DNA of 64,000 bases, from positions 62,001 to 126,000 of the forward strand of contig NZ_CALHVI010000056.1 of NCBI RefSeq assembly GCF_938039215.1. Direction: 5' to 3'. Below the pieces are notes generated by a model. That model was not told the DNA's origin and made no database searches. It worked only from the letters and a program-made list of their open reading frames with translations. Every line of letters starts with the position of its first letter. The first letter of the stretch is position 1. The position numbers and the translations under genes were made by a program. Positions 39,626 through 49,430 of this stretch are shown piece after piece. Origin of the DNA: an uncultured Porphyromonas sp. (GTDB taxonomy: Bacteria; Bacteroidota; Bacteroidia; Bacteroidales; Porphyromonadaceae).

Positions 39626-41509
39626 CTACTTGCGGTAGTCCTGCTCGATGTAGTCGATGAAGGCCTTGTTCACAAGGTGAGAGCCCCCTGCCGTCGGATA
39701 GTCACCACTGAAGTACCAGTCGCCAGGATGATGGGGTATCGCCTGATGAAGCCCTTCGATACTCTGGAAAACGAGTTCCACCTCAGCCACCGTACCCACG
39801 GGACGAAGAAGCTCAACCATCTTGCGCGAAATCTCTTCGGGCGTGAAGGGTGCGTAGATCGCCTTGACCACATTCTCCACGTGCTGATCTCGGGGCACGG
39901 CTTGGAGCTCGAGCGCCTTCCGATACTGCTCCTCGAGGATCCCCCTAAGCCCACGCTCTTCGATCAATGCAATGGCGGCACGGAAGGCAATGAACTCCTT
40001 CATCTTGCTCATGTCGATGCCGTAGTAGTCGGGGTAACGCACCTGCGGACAGCTCGAGACGATGACGATCTTCTTCGGACCAAGGCGGTCGAGGATACCG
40101 ATGATGCTCTGGCGAAGCGTCGTCCCTCGCACGATGCTGTCATCGATGACGACGAGGTTGTCCACGCCAGGCACGACTGTGCCATAGGTAATATCATAGA
40201 CGTGGGCGGCGAGCTCATTGCGGCTCTTACCCTCGGAGATGAACGTGCGGAGCTTGATGTCCTTGATGGCGACCTTCTCAGTGCGTACGTGCGCCGAGAG
40301 GATCTCCCGCAGTTCGGCTTCCGAATGCTCGACCTTGGACTGAAGGCGACGAAGCTTCTCCTCCGTCAAGTGCTTATCCATCCCTTCGACCATGCCATAG
40401 TAAGCCACCTCGGCAGTGTTCGGGATGAAGGAGAAGACCGTGTGCTCGAGGTCGCCATCGACAGCTCGAAGAATGGCAGGCGTGAGCTGCTCCCCAAGTG
40501 CCTTGCGCTCCCGATAGATGTCTTCGTCACTGCCTCGAGAGAAGTAGATGCGCTCGAAGCTACAAGCCTCGTTCTTCTTCGCCTCGACGATCTGCTCGGT
40601 GCGCACCTCGGCAGCCCGATTGACTAAGAGCGCTTGTCCAGGAAGCAGTTCGGTGATCTGATCTGCGGGGACATTCATCACCGTCTGGATCACGGGACGC
40701 TCCGAGGCAAGCACGACGACTTCGTCATCTATATAATAGAAGGCAGGACGAATACCATGAGGATCACGCATCGCATAGCTCTCGCCACTACCCGTCTCCC
40801 CACACATGACGAAGCCTCCGTCCCAAAGCGGGGCACACTGACGCAAGACGTTCGATAGATCTATGCGCTCCTCGATGTAGTGGGTGATATCCATCCCCTT
40901 GAGACCTTGCTCACGGCTCTCGACGAAGAGACGCTCTACTTCACGGTCGAGGCGATGCCCGAGTTGCTCCAGAAGGATGTGCATGTCGGAGACGTGGCGG
41001 GGATGCTGTCCGACGGATGTGATGGCATCGAAGACGTTGGAGACGTTCGTCAGGTTGAAGTTCCCACAGATCGATAGGCACTTGGCTCGCCAGTTACTAC
41101 GGCGGATCATCGGATGCACGAAGGTCAAGCCACTGCGCCCCGTGGTACTGTAGCGCAGGTGCCCCATGAGGCAAGAGCCAGCGAAGGGCAAGTAGCGCTC
41201 AGCATAAGCGGCATCAGCAAGCTTCTCTTGAGGCACGTCGGCGAAGGAAGCGTAGACTGAATTGAAGATCTCTTGGATCGCCGAAGCACCCTCAGCTCGC
41301 TCACGGAAGAGATATTCGTCGCCTGGTGCACTATGGAGCTTGACGACGGCTAGGCCAGCACCTTCCTGACCACGGTTGTGCTGCTTCTCCATGAGTAGGT
41401 AGAGCTTGTTGAGCCCGTACATCCAGGTGCCATACTTCTCTTGGTAGTAAGCGAGGGGCTTACGCAGGCGTATCATCGCTACGCCACATTCATGCTTGAG
41501 GGGTTCCAT
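39626..41509 (-). CDS. amidophosphoribosyltransferase-like protein (long Bacteroidota form)
   Basis: A 627-residue protein with an N-terminal class II glutamine amidotransferase domain (nucleophile Cys8 in HECGVAMIR, after a seven-residue propeptide; HNRGQEGAGLA) and a C-terminal phosphoribosyltransferase domain with the PRPP loop LVVIDDSIVRGTTLR. PurF makes phosphoribosylamine, the first step of purine synthesis. The form is about 120-150 residues longer than ordinary PurF, and Bacteroidales usually carry a standard-length PurF as well, so this may be a paralogue with a changed role. Confidence 0.88.
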   Translation of the reverse strand: MEPLKHECGVAMIRLRKPLAYYQEKYGTWMYGLNKLYLLMEKQHNRGQEGAGLAVVKLHSAPGDEYLFRERAEGASAIQEIFNSVYASFADVPQEKLADAAYAERYLPFAGSCLMGHLRYSTTGRSGLTFVHPMIRRSNWRAKCLSICGNFNLTNVSNVFDAITSVGQHPRHVSDMHILLEQLGHRLDREVERLFVESREQGLKGMDITHYIEERIDLSNVLRQCAPLWDGGFVMCGETGSGESYAMRDPHGIRPAFYYIDDEVVVLASERPVIQTVMNVPADQITELLPGQALLVNRAAEVRTEQIVEAKKNEACSFERIYFSRGSDEDIYRERKALGEQLTPAILRAVDGDLEHTVFSFIPNTAEVAYYGMVEGMDKHLTEEKLRRLQSKVEHSEAELREILSAHVRTEKVAIKDIKLRTFISEGKSRNELAAHVYDITYGTVVPGVDNLVVIDDSIVRGTTLRQSIIGILDRLGPKKIVIVSSCPQVRYPDYYGIDMSKMKEFIAFRAAIALIEERGLRGILEEQYRKALELQAVPRDQHVENVVKAIYAPFTPEEISRKMVELLRPVGTVAEVELVFQSIEGLHQAIPHHPGDWYFSGDYPTAGGSHLVNKAFIDYIEQDYRK

Positions 41510-41548
41510 TTATTCTGAATAATAGAAAGAGCTAGAGAGGAAAAAGGA

Positions 41549-41584
41549 AAGATGCGCATCTTCTCATGAAAACATGCGCATCTT
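41549..41584 (-). terminator. terminator after yidC
   Basis: A 10-bp stem, AAGATGCGCA with TGCGCATCTT, loop of 16 bases, followed on the minus strand by a CCTTTTTCC tract. It lies 52 bp after the yidC stop. Confidence 0.7.
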
Positions 41585-41635
41585 CCATTGTAGGGGTACG
41601 TGTTAGTTCGCTACGGATTGCTTCTAGCGACGACC

Positions 41636-43486
41636 TTACTTCTGAGCCTTACGCTGCTGCTCCTGCTGGAGGCGCTGAGCTTCCTCGAGGCGCTGCATCC
41701 ACTTGGATTTCTTGCGGGGCTTCTGCTTATTCGCTTCAAGCTGTGAGAGGAGCTTGTCCTCGTTGAGCATCCAGCGGAAAGCCAGATACTGAATGATCGT
41801 GATCAGCGTAGATACGAAGTAGTAGTAGCTCAGACCTGAAGCATTCTGGTTGAACATGAAGAAGAACATGATCGCCATGATGTAAGGCATCATCTTCATC
41901 CCAGCCATGCCTTCACCCGAAGGAGTCTGATTCATCGTGTAGCGCGTGTAGATGATGTTCGTTACCGTCATCAGCACACAGAAGAGGCTAAGGTGATTGC
42001 CGAGGAAGGACGAGATCAAGGGGATATTGAAGTCCCAAGAGATGATGGCATCGTACGTAGAGAGGTCTTCTGCCCAGAGGAAGCCTTGACCACGAAGGAG
42101 GATCGAGGTCGGGAAGTACATATACAGGGCGATGAGGAAGGGCATCTGCAGGAGCATAGGCAGACAGCCACTCATGGGGCTGGCTCCAGCCGAGCGGTAG
42201 AGGTTCATCGTCTCCGTCTGGCGCTTCATCATCTGATCCTGCTCCTTGCCGGGGTACTTAGCGTTGATCGCCTCGATCTGAGGGCGAAGGACACGCATCT
42301 TAGCCTGCGACATGTAGCTCTTGTAGGTGAAGGGCCAGAGGAGCATCTTGATCGCTAGGGTCATCAGTAGGATGATGATCCCCCAGTTGGAGAGGAAGCC
42401 AGAGAGGAAGGTGACAATCGGGATGATGAGGTACTGGTTGATCCAGCGGAAAACACTCATCCCCAGATAGACGAGGTGGTCGAGGTGAAGGGCTTCTTCC
42501 TTGCTTACCCCTGCGTCATAGCCACGAAGGAGGTCGTAGTCGTTAGGGCCGAAGAAGAAGGTGAAGGGCAGGACGGTCTCCGTCTCCTTGAGGGAGATGG
42601 GGAAGGTACCCTTGAAGGAGCAGTCACGCACGTAGCCACTGCCTTCCTTCTCTGCCTTGATGCTGAGCTTATTGTCCTTGAAGCCCATCGTAGGAGCGAT
42701 GAGCGCTGAGCTGAAGTACTTATCCTTGAAGGCTACCCAGCGGAGGGTCTCCTGAACATCCTCATTAGCTTCATCGGTCGTCTCTAGGCGGTCGACATCC
42801 CCCTGAGGGAAGTGGTAGTAGACACCGCTGTACTGACCCTCGAACTTCCAAGACTGCTCCTGCTGAGGGATGCGCTGCGTCCACTCGATATCCTGTAGCG
42901 TGATATTGACGGGAAGGAAGCGACGGAGCTCATGCCCACGGATCGTCAGGTCTACCCGATAGTCCGAAGGGCGTAGCTTGTAAGCGTAATCTAGATAAGC
43001 AACCTCGTCGATCTGCATACGAAGGACTGCCGTGGAGTCCGTAGACTCGACGACGGAGAAGTTGGCATCTGCCGTGCTGACAAGTCTATTCTCTAGAGTG
43101 CGCAGGGGCAGGTCAAGACGCGCATCTCCCTTGCGGAAGAGGTGCACGGGCTTCTTCGACTGATCGAGGTAATCAGCTAGGACAGCTTCCACAGGAGCAC
43201 CGCCCTTAGTGGAGAGCTTCACAGAGAGCTTCTCGTTCTTAAGTTCGATGATGCGCTCTTCAGCTGACTGTAGGTAAGGAGGGAGGACGGGGGCTCCAGC
43301 ACTATCCAGAGTAGCACTATCGGCCGAAGCGGCGGGAGCTACGGGAGCAGCAGCTTGGGTGACAAGCTGTGTCGTATCTGCGGGAGTAGAAGCTGGAGAC
43401 TGCGTCGGATCAGGCTGGCTGAACCAAGTAAACCCAATAAGGACGGCACCTATGAGCAAGGCACCAATAAGCGTATTCTTATCCAT
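41636..43486 (-). CDS. yidC: membrane protein insertase YidC
   Basis: A 616-residue YidC1-type insertase. N-terminal anchor (residues 5-23), a large periplasmic beta-domain (about 60-355), then five membrane segments from about residue 360 with the conserved YKSYMSQAKMRVLRPQIEAI cytoplasmic loop and SGCLPMLLQMPFLIALY. The C-terminal tail is basic and Gln-rich (RRLQQEQQRKAQK-like), suited to ribosome contact. It lies 80 bp after pyrG, a pairing usual in Bacteroidales. Confidence 0.97.
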   Translation of the reverse strand: MDKNTLIGALLIGAVLIGFTWFSQPDPTQSPASTPADTTQLVTQAAAPVAPAASADSATLDSAGAPVLPPYLQSAEERIIELKNEKLSVKLSTKGGAPVEAVLADYLDQSKKPVHLFRKGDARLDLPLRTLENRLVSTADANFSVVESTDSTAVLRMQIDEVAYLDYAYKLRPSDYRVDLTIRGHELRRFLPVNITLQDIEWTQRIPQQEQSWKFEGQYSGVYYHFPQGDVDRLETTDEANEDVQETLRWVAFKDKYFSSALIAPTMGFKDNKLSIKAEKEGSGYVRDCSFKGTFPISLKETETVLPFTFFFGPNDYDLLRGYDAGVSKEEALHLDHLVYLGMSVFRWINQYLIIPIVTFLSGFLSNWGIIILLMTLAIKMLLWPFTYKSYMSQAKMRVLRPQIEAINAKYPGKEQDQMMKRQTETMNLYRSAGASPMSGCLPMLLQMPFLIALYMYFPTSILLRGQGFLWAEDLSTYDAIISWDFNIPLISSFLGNHLSLFCVLMTVTNIIYTRYTMNQTPSGEGMAGMKMMPYIMAIMFFFMFNQNASGLSYYYFVSTLITIIQYLAFRWMLNEDKLLSQLEANKQKPRKKSKWMQRLEEAQRLQQEQQRKAQK

Positions 43487-43566
43487 TAATCTATGCTATA
43501 CCTCTACATGCTGACACCGATCATGGGTGTCTGAGAGGCTACGTATAAGTAAATAACGGCTTTCTG

Positions 43567-45183
43567 TTAGTGGCGGTTCTCGCCGCCGTAAGAAATTGCC
43601 TCCTTCACGAAGGCCATGAAGAGAGGACTGGGATGAAGCACCGTACTGCGGTACTCGGGGTGATACTGGACACCCACATACCAGCGGTGATCTCGAAGCT
43701 CAACCGTCTCGACGAGCCCCGTATCTGGATTCTCTCCCGCACAGACCATACCTGCCTGCTCATAGTTCTCCCGATACTGGCTATTGAACTCAAAGCGGTG
43801 GCGATGGCGTTCGCGAATGAAGTCGGAGCCATAGGCAGCTGCGATCTTGGACCCTGGGCGAAGGATACAATCGTAGCCTCCGAGACGCATAGATCCTCCG
43901 AGATCGGAGATACTCTTCTGCTCTTCCATCAGATCCACGACCTTGTGTGTCGTCGTAGGATCGATCTCGGTCGTGTGGGCATCATGCCAGCCCAGTACAT
44001 TGCGGGCGAACTCGATGACCATGCACTGCATCCCGAGGCAAATACCCAGCGTGGGGATCCCATGCTCACGGGTATAGCGGAGGGCGACGAACTTACCATC
44101 GATCCCTCGAGAGCCAAAGCCTGGAGCGACGACTACCCCATCGACACCAGCGAGGAGCTCAGCGACATTCTCATCATTCACCTTCTCGCTGTGGACAGAG
44201 ATCAGGCGAAGCTTACGCCCATTGTAGGTAGCGGCCTGCAGAAGGGCTTCGTCGATGGACTTGTAGGCATCCTGCAGCTCGACATACTTACCGACCAGAG
44301 CGATCGTCACTTCTTCCTTAGCCTCTTCACGAAGGGCAAGGAAGTGCTTCCACTGCTTCAGCTCAGGTGCAGCCCCTGGAGTCAGTCCGCTCTTCTTGAG
44401 GACGATCTCATCGAGGTGCTGCTCGCCGAGAGCAAGGGGGACTTGATAAATCGTGGGGACATCGACACTCTGCACGACGGACTCTGCCGAGACATTACAG
44501 AAGAGCGCCACCTTCCGAAGGATATCAGCGCTAAGGCTGTGCTCCGTGCGAAGGACGAGGATATCGGGCTGGATACCGACCTCCTGTAGCTGCTTGACGG
44601 AGTGCTGGGTAGGCTTGGTCTTCACCTCACCTGCAGCAGCGATATAGGGGACATAAGTCAGATGGACGCAGAGGCAGTTCTGCCCCAGCTCCCACTTGAG
44701 CTGACGTACGCTCTCTAGGAAGGGAAGGGACTCAATATCCCCGACGGTACCACCGATCTCGGTGATGACGAAGTCATACTGCTTCTTCAGACCAAGGAGC
44801 TTGACATTGCGCTTGATCTCATCAGTGATATGGGGGATGACCTGCACGGTCTTGCCAAGGTAGTCGCCCTTGCGCTCCTTGCGGATGACATTCTGGTAGA
44901 TGCGTCCCGTAGTGATGTTGTTAGCTCGGGAAGTAGCGATATCGAGGAAGCGCTCATAGTGGCCGAGGTCAAGGTCGGCTTCGTGACCATCATCCGTGAC
45001 ATAGCATTCGCCATGTTCGTAGGGGTTTAGCGTGCCTGGGTCGATGTTGATGTAGGGGTCGAACTTCTGAATCGTGACGCTGTAGCCACGTGCTTGGAGG
45101 AGTTTCCCAAGGGAGGCTGCCACGATCCCCTTTCCCAAGGAGGAGACTACGCCCCCTGTGACGAAGATGTACTTTGTTTCCAC
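43567..45183 (-). CDS. pyrG: CTP synthase
   Basis: A 538-residue enzyme aminating UTP to CTP. The N-terminal synthetase domain begins KYIFVTGGVVSSLGKGI and includes KFDPYINIDPGTLNPYEHGE and EIGGTVGDIESLPF; the C-terminal class I amidotransferase has GFGSRGIDGK and the nucleophile LGICLGMQC, with YHPEYRS at the end. Full length. Promoter at 45285-45292; yidC follows. Confidence 0.98.
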   Translation of the reverse strand: METKYIFVTGGVVSSLGKGIVAASLGKLLQARGYSVTIQKFDPYINIDPGTLNPYEHGECYVTDDGHEADLDLGHYERFLDIATSRANNITTGRIYQNVIRKERKGDYLGKTVQVIPHITDEIKRNVKLLGLKKQYDFVITEIGGTVGDIESLPFLESVRQLKWELGQNCLCVHLTYVPYIAAAGEVKTKPTQHSVKQLQEVGIQPDILVLRTEHSLSADILRKVALFCNVSAESVVQSVDVPTIYQVPLALGEQHLDEIVLKKSGLTPGAAPELKQWKHFLALREEAKEEVTIALVGKYVELQDAYKSIDEALLQAATYNGRKLRLISVHSEKVNDENVAELLAGVDGVVVAPGFGSRGIDGKFVALRYTREHGIPTLGICLGMQCMVIEFARNVLGWHDAHTTEIDPTTTHKVVDLMEEQKSISDLGGSMRLGGYDCILRPGSKIAAAYGSDFIRERHRHRFEFNSQYRENYEQAGMVCAGENPDTGLVETVELRDHRWYVGVQYHPEYRSTVLHPSPLFMAFVKEAISYGGENRH

Positions 45184-45284
45184 TATTCGCTTAATGTCTT
45201 ATAGATCGGTAAAGGCTTGGTAGGATGGAGCATCCCTAAGGGGCAGACGCTGATAACGCTCAATACCCCACCCAAGTTACACGA

Positions 45285-45292
45285 CAAAGATA
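45285..45292 (-). promoter_or_regulatory. -7 element TATCTTTG of pyrG-yidC
   Basis: Perfect TAnnTTTG match on the minus strand, leaving a leader of about 95 bases. Confidence 0.6.
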
Positions 45293-45410
45293 CATTTTTT
45301 GATCGCTACATTCGCCCTAGGGTCCACCCAGACAACCCCCAAGAAAAGTATAGGCGACCGAGCGAGGCTCTACAGCGGGCTAAATAAGCCTCCAGAATAC
45401 CCCCTCAAAA

Positions 45411-45494
45411 AACCTACTGTAGGTCGTCTCAACGACCCACGGTAGGTCGCATCGACGACCTACTGTAGGTTTTTTCGGCGACCTACCGTGGGTC
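45411..45494. repeat. phased palindrome array, four units at 23-bp steps
   Basis: Dyads at 45411-45425 (AACCTACTGTAGGTC), 45434-45448 (GACCCACGGTAGGTC), 45457-45471 (GACCTACTGTAGGTT) and 45480-45494 (GACCTACCGTGGGTC), centres 45418, 45441, 45464 and 45487. Weak outer inverted flanks CCCCTCA (45402-45408) and TGAGGGG (45499-45505) bracket it. It lies in the 494-bp divergent gap between pyrG and the DUF4836 gene; otherwise only the pyrG promoter and a weak TACCTTTA (45555-45562, plus) are seen there. Confidence 0.92.
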
Positions 45495-45677
45495 GCTCTG
45501 AGGGGCTATGAGAGACGGCTTGGGAGGGGGCTATTCAAATAGTCAAAGATTAGCTACCTTTACCTCGGTAATCTAGATGCAGGTAGCCTCAATCCACTCC
45601 CTACCCAGACTCCATAAACTAAGTGTACGAGCTCTACCCCATCTGGCCTTTTCATACATCACACACATAAGCACATT

Positions 45678-47360
45678 ATGAAACGATTCCAACACTATCT
45701 CCTCAGCCTCCTGGCCCTGACGATCGGGCTCGCTAGCTGTAGCAAGGACAAGGAGTACCAACGTGTGATCCCCTCCGATGCTTCCTTCGTCGTCTCTGTC
45801 CAGCTTCAAGACCTGATCAAGAAGGCTGACTTTGACTCCAAGGCAAACAAAAATCTACGTGAGAAGCTCTACTCTAGCTTGGGCTCCACAGACGAGGAGG
45901 AGAAGTTCTACAAGGAAACTTTCGATTCACCCGACAAGACTGGGCTCGACCTATCCAGTCCTCTCTATGGCTTCTCTGCACCCGAAGTCAAGTGGGCCAT
46001 GGTGGCCCGAGTCAAGGACGAAGGCGATGTCAAGACCTTCCTCACCAAGCTCCACAGCTTCGATGAGGAGTCTAAGCCCGAGATCAAGGAAGAAGATGGC
46101 ATCTACTTCAGCGTCAGCCCCAACTCTACTGAAGCACATACTGAGCGCTATGAGCCAGATCCCGACCTTCCCGAGGAGCTCCAAGACACCACGACCTACG
46201 AAGTCCCTGCCGACATCAGCATCTGTGCTTTCAACAAAAAGGCCTTCATCGCCCTCTACACCGACGAAGGGAGCATCGCTGATGCCAAGAAGCACATCAA
46301 GGAGTATCTGACCCAGAGCGAAGAGAAGAGCTTCGTCCGTACGGCCTCCTTCAAGGAGCTTGAGGCTCAGAAGGGAGATATCCGGATCTTCTTCTCCCCC
46401 GCTCGCCTAGCACAGAACGACGGGGTCTCTACCCCTCCTCTCCTGCAAGCTCTAGGCAAGAACCTACGATTTGGCAAGATCGACATGGAGAAGATCAGCG
46501 CCATCGCTTCCATTTCCTTCGAGAAGGGCGAGATCGCTGGTAGAATGGTCTACACCTCCGAAGACAAGGATCAACTCAAGTACCTAAAGGAGCTCTCAGA
46601 GAAGGTCTCTCCAGATGTGATCTCAGGAGCGCTCACCAAGTACCTCCCCGCTCAAGCCTATCTGACAGCAGGAGCTAACATTGACCTACAAGCTGTACTC
46701 AACCACTACAGCTCCAACTCCGAATTCGCTAAGATCCTCGAAGAGATCAAGACCGAAGGGATCGACCTAGCAGCTATCGTCACGACCCTAGGTAGAGAGT
46801 CAGCCTGCTCCTTCTCCAAGGTTGATGTTGCAGGGGATGACTATGGATTTGTGGCCTACCTCCAGACGAAGGACGCTTCACTAGTAGACCTCGTCTTCCG
46901 CAAGATCAGCGAAGCCGTAAAGAAGGAAGAAGCTGCAGGTGGCGAACATTCTTCGACGAAGCTCGTAGACGAAGGCAACCACTGCTATGCTGTCTCTAGA
47001 ACATTCTATCCACCCCTCTACTTCGGGTATCGTGATGGAGTGAGCTACTTCACGATCAGCGAGAAGACTAAGAAGGAAGTCCTCCAGCCTGTAAGCGAAG
47101 ACTTCAGCAAGCACCGAGACTATGCTCAGCTCAAGGGGACGCATGCCTTCTTCCTCATAGACTTCAAGACGATCTTCAGCACCTCTCCTACTCAGGATAT
47201 GATCCAGATGTTCGTCGGCGAAGATCGGATGAAGGAGCTCCGGAAGCTCCAGAGCCTCTCCTTCACGTCCAATGGTATTGATACCGAACTTCATCTCAAG
47301 ATGGACACCAAGGACAATGCCCTCAAGGCCATCCTTGGTATCATGAGTGCTATTGACTAG
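45678..47360 (+). CDS. DUF4836 family lipoprotein
   Basis: A 560-residue lipoprotein: signal peptide with lipobox LASC at residues about 19-22 (mature Cys followed by SKDKEYQRVIP). The start of the mature part, IPSDASFVVSVQLQDLIKKAD, and the repeated beta-alpha layout are typical of DUF4836 proteins, which are found in Bacteroidales and have no established function. It probably sits on the periplasmic side of a membrane. It is a single gene ended by the hairpin at 47400-47440. Confidence 0.85.
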   Translation: MKRFQHYLLSLLALTIGLASCSKDKEYQRVIPSDASFVVSVQLQDLIKKADFDSKANKNLREKLYSSLGSTDEEEKFYKETFDSPDKTGLDLSSPLYGFSAPEVKWAMVARVKDEGDVKTFLTKLHSFDEESKPEIKEEDGIYFSVSPNSTEAHTERYEPDPDLPEELQDTTTYEVPADISICAFNKKAFIALYTDEGSIADAKKHIKEYLTQSEEKSFVRTASFKELEAQKGDIRIFFSPARLAQNDGVSTPPLLQALGKNLRFGKIDMEKISAIASISFEKGEIAGRMVYTSEDKDQLKYLKELSEKVSPDVISGALTKYLPAQAYLTAGANIDLQAVLNHYSSNSEFAKILEEIKTEGIDLAAIVTTLGRESACSFSKVDVAGDDYGFVAYLQTKDASLVDLVFRKISEAVKKEEAAGGEHSSTKLVDEGNHCYAVSRTFYPPLYFGYRDGVSYFTISEKTKKEVLQPVSEDFSKHRDYAQLKGTHAFFLIDFKTIFSTSPTQDMIQMFVGEDRMKELRKLQSLSFTSNGIDTELHLKMDTKDNALKAILGIMSAID

Positions 47361-47399
47361 CACCCACCTCACACCTCGGCTTCTCCAGCACGAGGGACT

Positions 47400-47440
47400 G
47401 ACAGCCTCCACTATATCGCCTCGGCATAGTGGGGGCTGTC
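47400..47440 (+). terminator. terminator after the DUF4836 gene
   Basis: A 14-bp stem, GACAGCCTCCACTA with TAGTGGGGGCTGTC, loop of 13 bases, 40 bp after the stop. Confidence 0.75.
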
Positions 47441-47473
47441 TGTCTTAGCCCCCGATGGTCGGAATAGTTTGTG

Positions 47474-47481
47474 TACCTTTG
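47474..47481 (+). promoter_or_regulatory. -7 element TACCTTTG of the nhaC-like gene
   Basis: TAnnTTTG match. Its position inside the longer open frame shows that translation should start downstream, at the ATG 47550. Confidence 0.6.
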
Positions 47482-47549
47482 CGCCACTGTGCAAGGGATT
47501 TGTACAGCGCCTTCACTCAGATCCTTTTTACCCTCTATTCTACCACGCG

Positions 47550-48854
47550 ATGCAAGCAACCTCTACCTACTCTCCTCGCGTCTGGGGCTGGTTTGGTCTA
47601 AGCCCGCTCCTTGTCTTCCTGCTGACTTACCTCGTGACCTCCATCGTGTCGGGGGACTTCTACCGCATGCCCATCACTGTTGCCTTTGCAGTAGCTTCGG
47701 CCTTCGCAATTGGGATCACCCGTGGTGTGAAGCTCGAGGATCGCATACGACAGTTCTCCCGTGGCGCAGCGGATCACAACATCCTCTTGATGATCTGGAT
47801 CTTCATCCTAGCAGGAGCCTTCGCTACGGGTGCTAAGAGCATGGGTGCTATCGATGCTACGGTGAATGTGATCCTGAGTCTACTCCCTTCGAGCTTCTTG
47901 CTCCCAGGTCTCTTCATCGCTGCCTGCTTCATCTCACTCTCCATCGGGACAAGCGTCGGGACGGTAGTGGCTCTAGTACCCATTGCCCTAGGTATAGGAG
48001 AGAGTATCGGACTACCCGCAGCCTACATCACAGCGGTGATCACGGGGGGAGCCTTCTTCGGGGACAACCTTTCGTTCATATCAGATACTACCATAGCTGC
48101 TACCCGTACACAGGGTTGTAGCATGCGAGATAAGTTCAGAGTCAATATCCTCATCGTCCTGCCAGCTGCCCTCATCGCTCTGGGCATCTACCTTTATCAA
48201 GGGCTCAACTTACCGAGTGAGATCAACCATCAGACGGGTGACTTCCTCCTCATGCTCCCCTACCTACTGGTCATCATCTGCGCTATCGCTGGGATCAATG
48301 TGCTCCTCGTGCTTCTGATCGGCATCCTCTCCTGTGGCATCGTCGGTATCAGTACGGGGGTACTCCCCATATGGGACTGGGTGGGTTCACTTGGCTCGGG
48401 CATCACGGGAATGGGCGAACTGATCATCGTCACACTCCTAGCGGGCGGTATGCTGGAGCTCATCCGCTTCAACGGCGGGATCAACTATCTCCTTCGTCAC
48501 CTCTCCCGAGGGATCAATGGTAAGCGTGGTGCCGAACTAACCATTGCAGCCCTCGTCTCCATCGCCAACCTCTGTACCGCCAATAACACCATCGCCATCC
48601 TCACCACGGGGAAGGTCTCTCGTGAGATCACCGAGAAGTACGGCCTTGATCCACGTAAGACCGCCTCGATACTCGATACCTTCTCCTGCTTCATTCAGGG
48701 ACTCATCCCCTATGGGGCACAGCTCCTTCTAGCCTCGAAGCTGGCAGGAGTCTCTCCCATAGATATCATCCCGAACCTCTACTACCCCTTCATCATGGGC
48801 TCCTGTGCCCTACTCTCGATCTTCTTACGCTATCCTCGTCGCTATTCCCGCTGA
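47550..48854 (+). CDS. NhaC-family sodium/proton antiporter
   Basis: A 434-residue membrane protein with about 11-12 segments from the ATG at 47550 (MQATSTYSPRVWGW); the frame is open to 47469 but that part overlaps the promoter. Landmarks are SIGTSVGTVVALVPIALGIG, GAFFGDNLSFISDTTIAATRTQG (ion-path Asp-Asn and Asp-Thr) and IANLCTANNTIAIL near the end. It should exchange sodium for protons at the inner membrane. GNAT follows 6 bp later. Confidence 0.88.
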   Translation: MQATSTYSPRVWGWFGLSPLLVFLLTYLVTSIVSGDFYRMPITVAFAVASAFAIGITRGVKLEDRIRQFSRGAADHNILLMIWIFILAGAFATGAKSMGAIDATVNVILSLLPSSFLLPGLFIAACFISLSIGTSVGTVVALVPIALGIGESIGLPAAYITAVITGGAFFGDNLSFISDTTIAATRTQGCSMRDKFRVNILIVLPAALIALGIYLYQGLNLPSEINHQTGDFLLMLPYLLVIICAIAGINVLLVLLIGILSCGIVGISTGVLPIWDWVGSLGSGITGMGELIIVTLLAGGMLELIRFNGGINYLLRHLSRGINGKRGAELTIAALVSIANLCTANNTIAILTTGKVSREITEKYGLDPRKTASILDTFSCFIQGLIPYGAQLLLASKLAGVSPIDIIPNLYYPFIMGSCALLSIFLRYPRRYSR

Positions 48855-48860
48855 TCCGCC

Positions 48861-49406
48861 ATGTCCTTCATCGAGCTATACCCCATACCTTGGGGGCAAG
48901 AGCCCCCAGCACATCTACGACAGATCTATGAGGATGCCTTCCCTCCCGAAGAGCGTCGTCCGTGGGCACAGCTCTTCGGTCTAGAGCGCTGCGAACATGT
49001 AGCTCAGCTCATCCTCGCCGACAGTGAGGTCGTGGGCTTCGTCGTAGGCTGGGAGCTACCTTCGTCACATTACTTCGAGTACCTTGTCATTGATCCCAAG
49101 CGAAGAGGACAAGGCCTCGGCACTAAAGTACTCCAGCATCTCGGGAAGCTCTACGATGATGAATACCCCATCGTCCTCGAAGCCGAACCTGCGGGCTATT
49201 CACCGATGGCGGAGCGGCGCTTAGGCTTCTATGCTCGCTTTGGACTCACCATACAACCCTTCGCCTACCGCCAGCCACCCTATGGAGGAGACCTCCCTTG
49301 GGTCGATCTACACTTACTGGCTAATCGTTCCCTGCAGGAAGTAGACTTCCTCCGCATCCAACAGGAGATCCACCGCCAAGTCTATCGTATCCCTTCAGAC
49401 AAGTAA
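48861..49406 (+). CDS. GNAT-family N-acetyltransferase
   Basis: A 181-residue acetyltransferase with the acetyl-CoA loop VIDPKRRGQGLGTKVLQHL (R/Q-x-x-G-x-G) at about residues 73-91 and the strand ending FYARFGL. The substrate is unknown. It sits between the antiporter and the alcohol dehydrogenase, in one direction with short gaps. Confidence 0.88.
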   Translation: MSFIELYPIPWGQEPPAHLRQIYEDAFPPEERRPWAQLFGLERCEHVAQLILADSEVVGFVVGWELPSSHYFEYLVIDPKRRGQGLGTKVLQHLGKLYDDEYPIVLEAEPAGYSPMAERRLGFYARFGLTIQPFAYRQPPYGGDLPWVDLHLLANRSLQEVDFLRIQQEIHRQVYRIPSDK

Positions 49407-49430
49407 AGTCTATCAGACAAGTAAAGCCCT

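Noticed and set aside
39677..40627. 316-codon plus-strand frame over the PurF-like gene
   Set aside because: Antisense shadow; no motif.
43570..44589. 339-codon plus-strand frame over pyrG
   Set aside because: Antisense shadow of pyrG without motif or promoter.
47469..47549. Upstream TTG start of the NhaC-like gene
   Set aside because: The -7 element at 47474-47481 lies inside this extension, so the transcript would begin after it.
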